From the IMG/VR virus record IMGVR_UViG_3300031669_003044, positions 1 through 21,965 of that record: 21,965 bases of DNA; one strand, written 5' to 3'. The position numbers and the translations under genes were made by a program. Below the pieces are notes generated by a model. The model was not told where the DNA came from. It did not search any database and saw nothing but the letters and a program-made list of their open reading frames with translations. Within the stretch, counting starts at the first letter, position 1; each line of letters starts with the position of its first letter. The stretch comes from a virus. Positions 5,418-12,507 of this stretch are shown here, in pieces.

Positions 5418-5576
5418 ATGAATTTACGTTGTGCAGATTGCGGTGCTTCTATTCAAAGGAAGAGTCATAGGGGCAAACCCCCTAAGTACTGTCTTTCGTG
5501 TAGAGAAAAAAGGCAAGAGCCTTATGCAAAGGCCGCGCGGGAACGTAGAAAAGAAGAACCTTACAAAAGGAGATAA
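5418..5576 (+). CDS. 52-aa zinc-ribbon/zinc-finger mini-protein
   Basis: An ATG at 5418 opens a 52-codon frame ending at TAA 5574-5576. It contains CADC (residues 5-8) and CLSC (residues 25-28) separated by 16 residues, a Cys4 zinc-binding arrangement, flanked by basic residues, and a highly charged tail (REKRQEP, RERRKEEPYKRR). The end of the gene (AAAAGGAGATAATA) supplies the ribosome site of the next gene. No ribosome site is visible upstream because a stable hairpin sits there, so expression may be low or may need read-through ribosomes. The two CxxC pairs make chance unlikely. A nucleic-acid-binding role is inferred; no specific family recognised. Confidence 0.65.
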   Translation: MNLRCADCGASIQRKSHRGKPPKYCLSCREKRQEPYAKAARERRKEEPYKRR

Positions 5577-5578
5577 TA

Positions 5579-5935
5579 ATGGCAGAAAGAACACTGGCTG
5601 AAGTTGCAACTGCGGCTGGACCTTCTATGGTTGCTGGAACAGAAGAAGAAGCGTTTGTTCGTTTTATTGATGTTCGTGGACCATATAAAGTAGAAACTTT
5701 GTATTTTCAACAAGCTGCTTTAAATGATTTTAAAGCTGCGGACACATTCAAGAGTCAATTAGCACATCCACTATTTGCAGAAATCACCCCCGTTCAAGAT
5801 CTTGATGGGACTGCATTAATTGGTTCTGTAGATTTGACTTCTGATGAATCAAACACAAACTTTAAACAACTTACAATTAATGATTGTGAGGGAATTAACG
5901 GTCTTGGTATTTTAATTAAAGTATACGGATTCTAA
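5579..5935 (+). CDS. Small head-region protein, unknown function
   Basis: 118 residues, start supported by AAAGGAG at 5566-5572, 6 bases before the ATG. The sequence mixes short helices (TLAEVATAAG, LNDFKAADTFKSQLAHP) with strand-like parts (EEAFVRFIDVRGPYKVETLYFQ, GLGILIKVYGF). There is no signal peptide, zinc motif or known catalytic signature. It lies between the zinc-ribbon mini-gene and the 227-aa gene, all in one direction with short gaps. A head-completion or minor capsid protein is possible. I do not recognise it. Confidence 0.55.
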   Translation: MAERTLAEVATAAGPSMVAGTEEEAFVRFIDVRGPYKVETLYFQQAALNDFKAADTFKSQLAHPLFAEITPVQDLDGTALIGSVDLTSDESNTNFKQLTINDCEGINGLGILIKVYGF

Positions 5936-5958
5936 ACAAGCTTAAAGGAGGGGAAATC

Positions 5959-6642
5959 TTGGTTAGGCTACCTAATAGAATGAGGCCGCGGGGAAAATAT
6001 CGTAAATTTTCCCCCGGTCTTGATCTACCATCTTGGTTTTATTATGATCTTAAAGGAATAGATGAGAAATTTTTTCTTGTTTATCACAAACACAACGTCA
6101 TGTGGGAAGATATTCTTAATGAATATGAAGGCGAACTTGACAATACTAGATTTATTATTAATCATAAATTTGGTGAATTAAACTTCGGCCTTGTGACGAG
6201 CAGCAATGGAGATGGGAAACCAGATCCAGATAATCATTGGCATCTATGGAGAATGTGTGACCCGCACGGGTGGGCTCATATTGTAAAAATAGAAGACGAT
6301 CACGGTGAATATTTAAATCTTCTCGTTCGTAGACTCTACCTACAGGCTAAATTTGCTGATAAGTACGGACACCTTGCGTGGAATCGAAAACTCGAAGACG
6401 ATCAAGACGCTGTTCGAATTCAAATGCAAAATGATAGAGATGATCTACAAAATCAAATTCAAAATGAAAATAAATGGCTTGTAAAAAGAGCCAAAGAGAA
6501 TTATGATCGAGGAATTATTAATCCGACCCGACCCCAAAAAGACATCATTTTCAGTGGCGGAGGTGTTAATACTAAACGCTCTAAGATTACTAGAGATATT
6601 ACTGATAAAGAAGGTGGGTTGATTACAGGTATAAATGAATAA
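5959..6642 (+). CDS. Conserved-looking 227-aa head-region protein with TTG start, unknown function
   Basis: 227 residues beginning at TTG 5959, chosen because a near-perfect AAAGGAGG (5944-5951) stands 7 bases upstream. The first in-frame ATG (5980) would be too far from it. The N-terminal third is aromatic and charged (LDLPSWFYYDLKGIDEKFF, VYHKHNVMWEDILNEYEGE), the middle is rich in Trp and His (DNHWHLWRMCDPHGWAH), and residues about 148-182 form a Gln/Asn-rich coiled coil (QMQNDRDDLQNQIQNENKW). A Gly-rich linker and basic tail follow. There is no signal sequence. Its place just before the adaptor suggests a head-completion or head-to-tail assembly role. I cannot name a family. Initiation at TTG may lower its yield. 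Confidence 0.6.
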   Translation: MVRLPNRMRPRGKYRKFSPGLDLPSWFYYDLKGIDEKFFLVYHKHNVMWEDILNEYEGELDNTRFIINHKFGELNFGLVTSSNGDGKPDPDNHWHLWRMCDPHGWAHIVKIEDDHGEYLNLLVRRLYLQAKFADKYGHLAWNRKLEDDQDAVRIQMQNDRDDLQNQIQNENKWLVKRAKENYDRGIINPTRPQKDIIFSGGGVNTKRSKITRDITDKEGGLITGINE

Positions 6643-6697
6643 GAAAACTTGTCCAAGTTGTGACGATACTTACCCAACTACAGAAGAATATTCTTAA
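6635..6697 (+). CDS. Possible 20-aa CxxC micro-protein
   Basis: An ATG inside the last codons of the previous gene (8-base overlap) opens a 20-codon frame with CPSC at residues 6-9 and ends at TAA 6695-6697. The CPSCDDTYP pattern looks like one zinc knuckle, reminiscent of the 52-aa protein at 5418. It fills half of an otherwise empty 91-base gap. Against it: very short, only one CxxC pair, and no clear ribosome site of its own. It may equally be the decayed start of a lost zinc-ribbon gene. Confidence 0.3.
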   Translation: MNKKTCPSCDDTYPTTEEYS

Positions 6698-6733
6698 AGA
6701 GGGCTATTTCTTATTTAGAAAAGGAGTAAATAA

Positions 6734-7432
6734 ATGGCTGCACAATTAACGGGTACATTTTCGAATTTTCTTATTAGAGTACGACGCTATCTTAATGAAG
6801 ATACAGCTGAGAAAAGTCGTTGGAGTCAGGAGTTCTTAAAACACCTTTTTAACACCCAATATCGAGTTCGGTCTGCTGAGTTAGAAATGGCCCACGAAGG
6901 TTATTTTACAATTGTAGCAACACGCGATATTGTAGCAAATCAAAATAGATATGCTTGGCCCTCAAGTTTTCAACGACTTTTCAAAATGGAAATCGTTAGA
7001 GCTGACGGTCGGCGCGTTCCTATACAAAGAGAAGAAAGACACTTTGCCAGTCTTAACATCCCCAGTGCTGGGGGTGATGAATGGTTGCCCGACTACCGTC
7101 CGGTAGGTTCGGGTTTTATGTTAGAGCCTGCTTCAACTCAGAGTATTACAAACGGTCTACGTATTGAGTATACTGGTATTCCTGAAGAGTTAATTGATGA
7201 TGGGGACACCCTTCATTCGGATTTTCCTGCGATGCTAGATGAAATATTGGTACTTGATACGGTCGTTGTGGCAATGGACGCGGAAAGATATCTAGAATCT
7301 AGTCCTGGTCAAATGGATAGTGTACAACGACAGCGTATGGAGTGGCAAGTGAAGTGGGAACGTTTTATAGACGGTAGAATGGTATCCACTCAGAAAGTAA
7401 TCCCATTTATTCCTTCTTATTTGGATGCATAA
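6734..7432 (+). CDS. Head-to-tail adaptor protein (podoviral gp4/gp11-like, predicted)
   Basis: 232 residues with AAAAGGAG at 6719-6726. The N-terminal helices (FSNFLIRVRRYLNEDTAEKSRW and QEFLKHLFNTQYRVRSAE), the beta central part (GYFTIVATRDIVANQNRYAWPSSF, FKMEIVRADGRRVPI) and the C-terminal helix pair (LDEILVLDTVVVAMDAERYL and a Gln-rich helix) follow the plan of podoviral adaptor rings such as P22 gp4 or T7 gp11, which bind the portal and receive the nozzle. Length is in the expected range. The neighbourhood, adaptor then nozzle with one small gene between, agrees. Fold family inferred by pattern; the exact subfamily is not determined. Confidence 0.72.
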   Translation: MAAQLTGTFSNFLIRVRRYLNEDTAEKSRWSQEFLKHLFNTQYRVRSAELEMAHEGYFTIVATRDIVANQNRYAWPSSFQRLFKMEIVRADGRRVPIQREERHFASLNIPSAGGDEWLPDYRPVGSGFMLEPASTQSITNGLRIEYTGIPEELIDDGDTLHSDFPAMLDEILVLDTVVVAMDAERYLESSPGQMDSVQRQRMEWQVKWERFIDGRMVSTQKVIPFIPSYLDA

Positions 7433-8095
7433 ATGTCTTCGATTAAAGACCTAGAAGGTGTTTATAGTCCAACCCAAAAGGCACGTATCTCGCGTAAGCT
7501 ATCCCAGCGGGCTGCTGATCTTCTCGAAACTAGGGTTAAAACAACCCCCCTTAAGGGTGGAGTAGATGATTTTGATCGACAGTTATTAGGACGTTCACCA
7601 TTTAAATTTAAGGCTTCTAGAGGATCCCAGAGCGTAGAGGGGATCGGTGCGTATTCCAAGCCTCAAAATAATTTCAAAGGAAATATTGAAATTGAAGGGG
7701 TTGTAAGCACCCCACATGCAGAGGCCGCTCGCCGAAAGGGAGATTCCGGTGCATTCGAAGAAGTGCATAAAGTAGCTAAAAATAAGGCGATGGACCCGAA
7801 ATTTGTAAAAGAAGCAGCCGTCGCTCTTAGTAAACCCTATCCTAAAGCTGATATAGTACACGGGCATCGAGTTACCGGGATGAGATCTCGATCAAATCCA
7901 TTTCAAAGTATTGATTTAAAAAAAGCCAAAGCCGTTGCTGAACGGGCTGGGCGCATCGGGCGCCGGTCGGCCGGTAAATTAAGTGTGCTTGGAACTCTTG
8001 CGGATTATAAAGACTTTCAATCACAAATGCGCGCAGCAAAGAAAATTAGAGATGATTATAAAAATAAAGGACTACTCCCTGGAGGATCAACGTAA
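7433..8095 (+). CDS. Basic 220-aa protein with the shared C-terminal tail (paralogue of the gene at 112)
   Basis: 220 residues, strongly basic, starting at an ATG directly after the adaptor stop, with only a weak ribosome site (probable coupling). The N-terminal two thirds are Arg/Lys/Ser-rich and poorly hydrophobic (KARISRKLSQRAADLLETR; FKFKASRGSQS) with no recognised domain. The C-terminal region (about 170-220) carries RAGRIGRRSAGKLSVLGTLADYKDFQSQMR and then the DYKNKGLLPGGST ending seen in the 189-aa protein at 112-681. The final codons contain GGAGG (8081-8085), which is the only ribosome site for the nozzle gene 13 bases downstream. Its place between adaptor and nozzle suggests a virion protein, perhaps tail-lumen or ejected. 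Function unknown; the link between the two proteins is seen, the role is inference. Confidence 0.7.
   Translation: MSSIKDLEGVYSPTQKARISRKLSQRAADLLETRVKTTPLKGGVDDFDRQLLGRSPFKFKASRGSQSVEGIGAYSKPQNNFKGNIEIEGVVSTPHAEAARRKGDSGAFEEVHKVAKNKAMDPKFVKEAAVALSKPYPKADIVHGHRVTGMRSRSNPFQSIDLKKAKAVAERAGRIGRRSAGKLSVLGTLADYKDFQSQMRAAKKIRDDYKNKGLLPGGST
8008..8031 (+). repeat. 24-nt direct repeat, copy 2 (in shared C-terminal module)
   Basis: Identical to 594-617 and in the same coding phase (KDFQSQMR). It marks the best-conserved part of the transferable C-terminal module. No flanking mobile-element ends are visible. Confidence 0.8.
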
Positions 8096-8098
8096 TTA

Positions 8099-10582
8099 AT
8101 GGGCCTTCCCACATTACCATATATTGATCTTTTAAACTTTAAAGGTCTATTTACAAAGTCTAGTCCTGATATTCTTCAGGCTGAACAACTTCGTATTGCC
8201 GAAAATTGTGATCTCTTTGAAACTTATGGTGCCCTAACAAAAGTTAAGGGCAACACTCGAATATTATCTACACAGTACGCGGAAAATGGTGTAATTCAAA
8301 AAATTCCGTGGATTGATTTTTACAAAACTTCAGATCTCGATGGTCAGATCCTTCGTCATACTTTAGTCGCAGCAGGTACGATTCTTGGTAGAATCGACGG
8401 TAGTAGTATTACTACGCTGAAGACGGGTAGGACGGCGGATCTTTTTCATTCATCAGACCAGCACGAAAAATTCACATATATTACAAATCAAAATCCAGAT
8501 CTAGTAGGACAGGGGGATGATCTTGTAAAATACGACGGTGCGGTAATTACCAATTGGGGCCTTACAGCTCCGGGCGGCACTCAAACAGTTCGAGAATCCT
8601 TCAATACGTCTTCTACTTTTCAGACTAAACCAGCCAGTCAAATGACTGTTACGGATGATAGTACTATTACATGGGACGGTGCATCTACTAGAATTGATAA
8701 AGATGTAGCGGGTTCTAGATTATTCTATATTGAAAAGAAGTTAGACAACCAATTTTATGCAAGCTCCGACGCTAGACCCTCGCAGTATACTGCGGCTAAT
8801 AGAGTGAGCTTCTTCACATACATCCCAAGAGGACAATTAACGGCCGACAGCATCGACCCTAGTTCATTTAATACTGGAGAAGCTGCGATGGCTGTTTGGG
8901 TTAGCCCAGATGGTGACACCGTTGAAAATAACCACTGGAAGTTCTACTTCGCTATTGGTGAATTAGTTGAGGGGTGGAATAAACTAAACCTCGACTTCAG
9001 TGGGGCCCCTGTTGGTCCAAGGGGACACTTTTATCCTGAAGATCAAACTATTAAGAGGGTGCGTTGGGACTTCAGACTTAATGATGAGACTCACACGCGC
9101 ACGGGAATTCGTCTAGATAGATTCCATAGTTTGGACGAGGGTAACCCTATTGCAACCGTTTCTGGGGTTGGGACGCAAACAGGGGTTTATCAGTATGTTG
9201 TAACCTATGTTTCCAAGTATGGACAGGAATCTAACGCCGGTCCTGCCAGTGCTGCGGTTACAGCCGCCAGCCATGCACAAATTGATTTAACAAATATCCC
9301 CGTATCTGAGGATCTTCAGGTTACTGCGAGACAAATTTATAGAACTGTAGCCGGAGGTAGTTTATTCTTATTCTTAGATCGAATTGAAAACAACTCAGCG
9401 ACTACCTATACAGATATCATTCCTGACGGCAGTCTAGGAACGTCTACCCCACCACAGGTTGGGGATTTCTCTGATGATAACAGCCCCCCACCTAAAGTAG
9501 GAATTTTCAAGGTATGGAAGGATACTGGTTTCATGGCCGGAGATCCGCAGAACCCCAATTCTCTATATTATAGTGAAGTTAATGAACTAGAAAGCTGGCC
9601 TCTACTTAATGAGTTCCAACTAGATGATAAAATTACCGCGATTTATGAAACATATTCTACCTTAATTGTGGAAACAGAAACAGGAAAGTGGCAAGTTATG
9701 GGGGATAACCCCGATTTCGCTGTAGACAAGCTTGTTGATAATATGGGATGTGTAGGTCGGAGGGCCGCAGGAAAGAGTCGTATGGTTGGTTATGCGGTTG
9801 ACAAAGATGGGCTTCGTCTGTTTGATGGTAATAATACAGAAAAAATTAGTGAACCGATTAGAGATAAGTATGACGCATTACCAAAGAAAAATATTGATTT
9901 AATGCACACAACCCACAGTAAAAGAAGAAATGTTATCCTCCAGTTTAACCCAGATACTACATCGCCGATTCCTGAATATGATAGTATTTTTTCATATCAA
10001 TACTCTATTGATGATGTAACAAAAGGTTATTGGACTACATTAAATATTCCTTCAGATATAAATATTCTAGATACCGTTGAAATTGAAGACACGAATAGTG
10101 ATTTCCATCTATATGCTTCGGACGATTCTGGTATGGTTTATGAGTTCTTTACCGAAGGCCAACTTAACTGGACGGGTCCGACCGGATCTTCAACCCCTAT
10201 TAAAACTAAATTCCAGACCCCTTATCTACGTTTGGGTGGGCCCCTCGGTCAAGAAGGAGGTTTCTCGGGTCGAGTACAACCACGCTATATTGAAATACGT
10301 GTAGAAAATAATACAGCAATTAACTGGACGGTAACGGTTGAATCTGCTGAGGGCTCCTCGCAGGTTCAAGCTCTTGATTCTCAAGATGTGGTTATGACAT
10401 TTGGGACAAATAACTCACTTATCCGACAATCCCTTAAGCCTAATTTTCACCCTGGAGAGTTTGTAAGAATTACAGTTGAGAACAATGAAGCCGATGTAGA
10501 TTGTCGAATTACTGGCATTCGAATCGCTGCTCAACTTCACCCATTCCCAGGGCAGGTAATTAATGTTAAAAGTGTTACATAA
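8099..10582 (+). CDS. Tail nozzle / stabilisation protein (podoviral gp10/gp12-like beta-propeller, predicted)
   Basis: 827 residues. The opening (NFKGLFTKSSPDILQAEQLRIAENCDL followed by GALTKVKGNTRI) is the usual start of podoviral nozzle proteins, which list their virion contacts with a GxL-x-K-x-x-G signature. Residues about 345-455 form an FnIII-like insertion (GVYQYVVTYVSKYGQESNAGP, then RQIYRTVAGG). The propeller-like part follows: GDPQNPNSLYYSEVNELESWP, TAIYETYSTLIVETETGKW, GCVGRRAAGKSRMVGYAVDKDG with LRLFDGNNTEKIS. The C-terminus is beta-rich. Position directly after the adaptor and basic protein fits P22 gp10 or T7 gp12, which form the tube between adaptor and needle or fibres. Its stop overlaps the next start (TAATG), linking it with the fibre-like genes. 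Confidence 0.75.
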   Translation: MGLPTLPYIDLLNFKGLFTKSSPDILQAEQLRIAENCDLFETYGALTKVKGNTRILSTQYAENGVIQKIPWIDFYKTSDLDGQILRHTLVAAGTILGRIDGSSITTLKTGRTADLFHSSDQHEKFTYITNQNPDLVGQGDDLVKYDGAVITNWGLTAPGGTQTVRESFNTSSTFQTKPASQMTVTDDSTITWDGASTRIDKDVAGSRLFYIEKKLDNQFYASSDARPSQYTAANRVSFFTYIPRGQLTADSIDPSSFNTGEAAMAVWVSPDGDTVENNHWKFYFAIGELVEGWNKLNLDFSGAPVGPRGHFYPEDQTIKRVRWDFRLNDETHTRTGIRLDRFHSLDEGNPIATVSGVGTQTGVYQYVVTYVSKYGQESNAGPASAAVTAASHAQIDLTNIPVSEDLQVTARQIYRTVAGGSLFLFLDRIENNSATTYTDIIPDGSLGTSTPPQVGDFSDDNSPPPKVGIFKVWKDTGFMAGDPQNPNSLYYSEVNELESWPLLNEFQLDDKITAIYETYSTLIVETETGKWQVMGDNPDFAVDKLVDNMGCVGRRAAGKSRMVGYAVDKDGLRLFDGNNTEKISEPIRDKYDALPKKNIDLMHTTHSKRRNVILQFNPDTTSPIPEYDSIFSYQYSIDDVTKGYWTTLNIPSDINILDTVEIEDTNSDFHLYASDDSGMVYEFFTEGQLNWTGPTGSSTPIKTKFQTPYLRLGGPLGQEGGFSGRVQPRYIEIRVENNTAINWTVTVESAEGSSQVQALDSQDVVMTFGTNNSLIRQSLKPNFHPGEFVRITVENNEADVDCRITGIRIAAQLHPFPGQVINVKSVT

Positions 10583-11622
10583 TGTCCGAATACAGACGAG
10601 CATTTCCAAACCAAGAGACTAATAACCTTAAAGAGTGGACACCCGGTCGTCACTCTCAGTTAAGATTATTTGTTGCTCATCTTGAAAATGCATTCAATTC
10701 TAGTCTCGCTGCTCAGGTTTCTCAATCTAATAAAAGAGTGTTCTCTCCATTCATACCAAAGATTCCAGATCAGGATATTAATTCTGAGGTAGAGTATCGA
10801 GAAATCCGATTAGCATGGGCCGCGCCCAAAGGACTCAAACAATTTTTATTTTATGAAACCCAAATTAGTGAGACACCAAATTTCGCAAATTTAGATTCAT
10901 TTGTTACATCCGATCCTTTCTATGTGTTCCCAAACTTATTAGATGGACGAACCTATTATATACGGATCCGAGTTGTTACAAAAAATCAATTATTCGGCCC
11001 CTGGTCTAATAATATTGTAGCGGTTGTTCCATTCTCACAGGCGTATGGATATTTTGATGGGTCAGCGTTTACGGCGCCTATCTTTCTATCAGAGGAATTC
11101 CAGCCTATTTTTGAAATAGACTATAATGCAATTGGAGGGAGAGCGTATTACTCTATAGATTATGAAATCTCTATTAATGTAACTGGGAGTCCAATATATA
11201 ATGTTGAATGGACGGACGTAGAACTTCAATGGATTGTAGAAGATAACCAAGTTGGACAAAATTTTTTTGTTACATCTTATGGGACAAATAATACCGCAGC
11301 GTTCCCTCTCGGGTCTATTCTAGAAGTAAAAACAGCGGATATCGGGGACTTTACGACGCCCGATTCCTTACTTATGACTGGCCCATTTAAATTAATTCGT
11401 AGGGGAGCGTTTGTACAAAAACTTTCAACTTTAGTTGCAGGCTCTAACGTAATTCAATTAAAGGCCCGGGTTATTAATTGGCACCCCGAGCCTAATGACT
11501 GGATTTTTAATGATACTCCGGCGGACTCAGACGATGCCGACCCAATTTCTTCTGTGGTTTATGGCTCTCCAGCAACAATTACAACAAAGAATTTTAATAT
11601 TTTTGAAGTATTAACGAGTTAA
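10582..11622 (+). CDS. FnIII-domain tail fibre/appendage protein 1
   Basis: 346 residues. An N-terminal amphipathic helix (SQLRLFVAHLENAFNSSLAAQ, about 25-45) is followed by a fibronectin type III-like domain at about 60-150 (EIRLAWAAPKGLKQFLFYETQIS, then DGRTYYIRIRVVTKNQLFGPWS), with the conserved Trp, Tyr-rich strand and final SN/VV ending of that fold. Residues 155-346 form a beta-rich, jelly-roll-like C-terminal part (YYSIDYEISINVTG, AFVQKLSTLVAGSNVIQLKA). There is no signal peptide. It is the first of three consecutive proteins with this layout, so it is likely one ring or segment of a tail-attached appendage. The start overlaps the nozzle stop (TAATG) without an independent ribosome site. 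Adhesin identity is inferred. Confidence 0.62.
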   Translation: MSEYRRAFPNQETNNLKEWTPGRHSQLRLFVAHLENAFNSSLAAQVSQSNKRVFSPFIPKIPDQDINSEVEYREIRLAWAAPKGLKQFLFYETQISETPNFANLDSFVTSDPFYVFPNLLDGRTYYIRIRVVTKNQLFGPWSNNIVAVVPFSQAYGYFDGSAFTAPIFLSEEFQPIFEIDYNAIGGRAYYSIDYEISINVTGSPIYNVEWTDVELQWIVEDNQVGQNFFVTSYGTNNTAAFPLGSILEVKTADIGDFTTPDSLLMTGPFKLIRRGAFVQKLSTLVAGSNVIQLKARVINWHPEPNDWIFNDTPADSDDADPISSVVYGSPATITTKNFNIFEVLTS

Positions 11623-11624
11623 AC

Positions 11625-12503
11625 ATGGCCGGAACGGACTTTTTAAGAACATTCGCGAAACGATTTACAAACTTCACACACAGCCAGCAACAGGAGTTTG
11701 AACGTGCATTATTAGAAATGCAGGACTCAAAAGAACTATCAAGTTTAGAGTCTTCATTATCTTTACTAAAACGAAAAGTAGACCAAACTTTACCTATTCC
11801 TGTTTTAACTGTACGCGCAACAATTCGTGGGGCAGTTATTGAATGGGATCCCCTACCAGACCAGAGAATTAATTTCTATGAGGTAGATGTTTCTACAACA
11901 CAAAATTTTAGTACTTTTGACACTTTTCCTACTTTCGGTATAATTACAGTACTTGATGGGTTAACCGCTACAACCTTTGTAAGAGTACGAGGAATTAGAA
12001 AAGACGGTACAACAACCCCATACTCAGAAAAATTAGGAGTGACTCCTAGTCTATTTGATATTACAACTCACACACAAGAAGATTTCTATGTAAATATTAT
12101 TGGAACAGATCCAGTAGTTGTTCTGGGGGGGTCAGAATTAGATTATACCCCAATTAACTCAAATGGAAATTCAATGGTGTGGGGGTTCATTTCACTTTAT
12201 GCAGATCCGGCTGTTGGTTTATTTGGGATAGATCAAATTACTGGAAGTGTGGTCGTTAAAGTTATTGATACGGATGGGATTTCATTGGTTGCAGAAGGAA
12301 CAGAATGGTTGGAGACGTTTGGAGAATTTCATAATTCTTTTGCTATTGGACCATTCATATTAGAACACCCCCTATTAGGTCAGTCTCTCAACGTAAGATT
12401 AGAAGTACAAGATACAACGACTCTTAATGATGGGTCTGCGCGGGCGGCCGATAGTACAGTGGTGTGGTGGGCGCACCTTAACGTTTTGGAGCTTGGCATT
12501 TAA
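11625..12503 (+). CDS. FnIII-domain tail fibre/appendage protein 2
   Basis: 292 residues with the same order as its upstream neighbour: N-terminal helical/coiled part (TDFLRTFAKRFTNF, then Ser/Glu-rich LESSLSLLKRKVDQ up to about 54), FnIII-like domain at about 58-140 (RGAVIEWDPLPDQRINFYEVDVS, then TATTFVRVRGIRKDGTTTPYS), and a beta-rich C-terminal domain (YVNIIGTDPVVVLGG, GSVVVKVIDTDG, LNVRLEVQDTT). The ATG is two bases after the previous stop and has no strong ribosome site, so translation is probably coupled. A run of seven G at 12125-12131 lies in the coding region and would truncate the protein after a slip. Likely a middle piece of a composite appendage; the exact role is unknown. Confidence 0.62.
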   Translation: MAGTDFLRTFAKRFTNFTHSQQQEFERALLEMQDSKELSSLESSLSLLKRKVDQTLPIPVLTVRATIRGAVIEWDPLPDQRINFYEVDVSTTQNFSTFDTFPTFGIITVLDGLTATTFVRVRGIRKDGTTTPYSEKLGVTPSLFDITTHTQEDFYVNIIGTDPVVVLGGSELDYTPINSNGNSMVWGFISLYADPAVGLFGIDQITGSVVVKVIDTDGISLVAEGTEWLETFGEFHNSFAIGPFILEHPLLGQSLNVRLEVQDTTTLNDGSARAADSTVVWWAHLNVLELGI

Positions 12504-12507
12504 TATA

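Noticed and set aside
11259-11265. A-AAT-TTT slippery heptamer in the first FnIII gene
   Set aside because: No stop codon or alternative coding frame follows that would make a shift useful. Likely chance in AT-rich coding sequence.
12427-12507. Upstream ATG (12427) for the LamG fibre gene
   Set aside because: It would overlap the preceding gene by 77 bases and lacks a ribosome site. ATG 12508 gives an N-terminus like its two paralogues.
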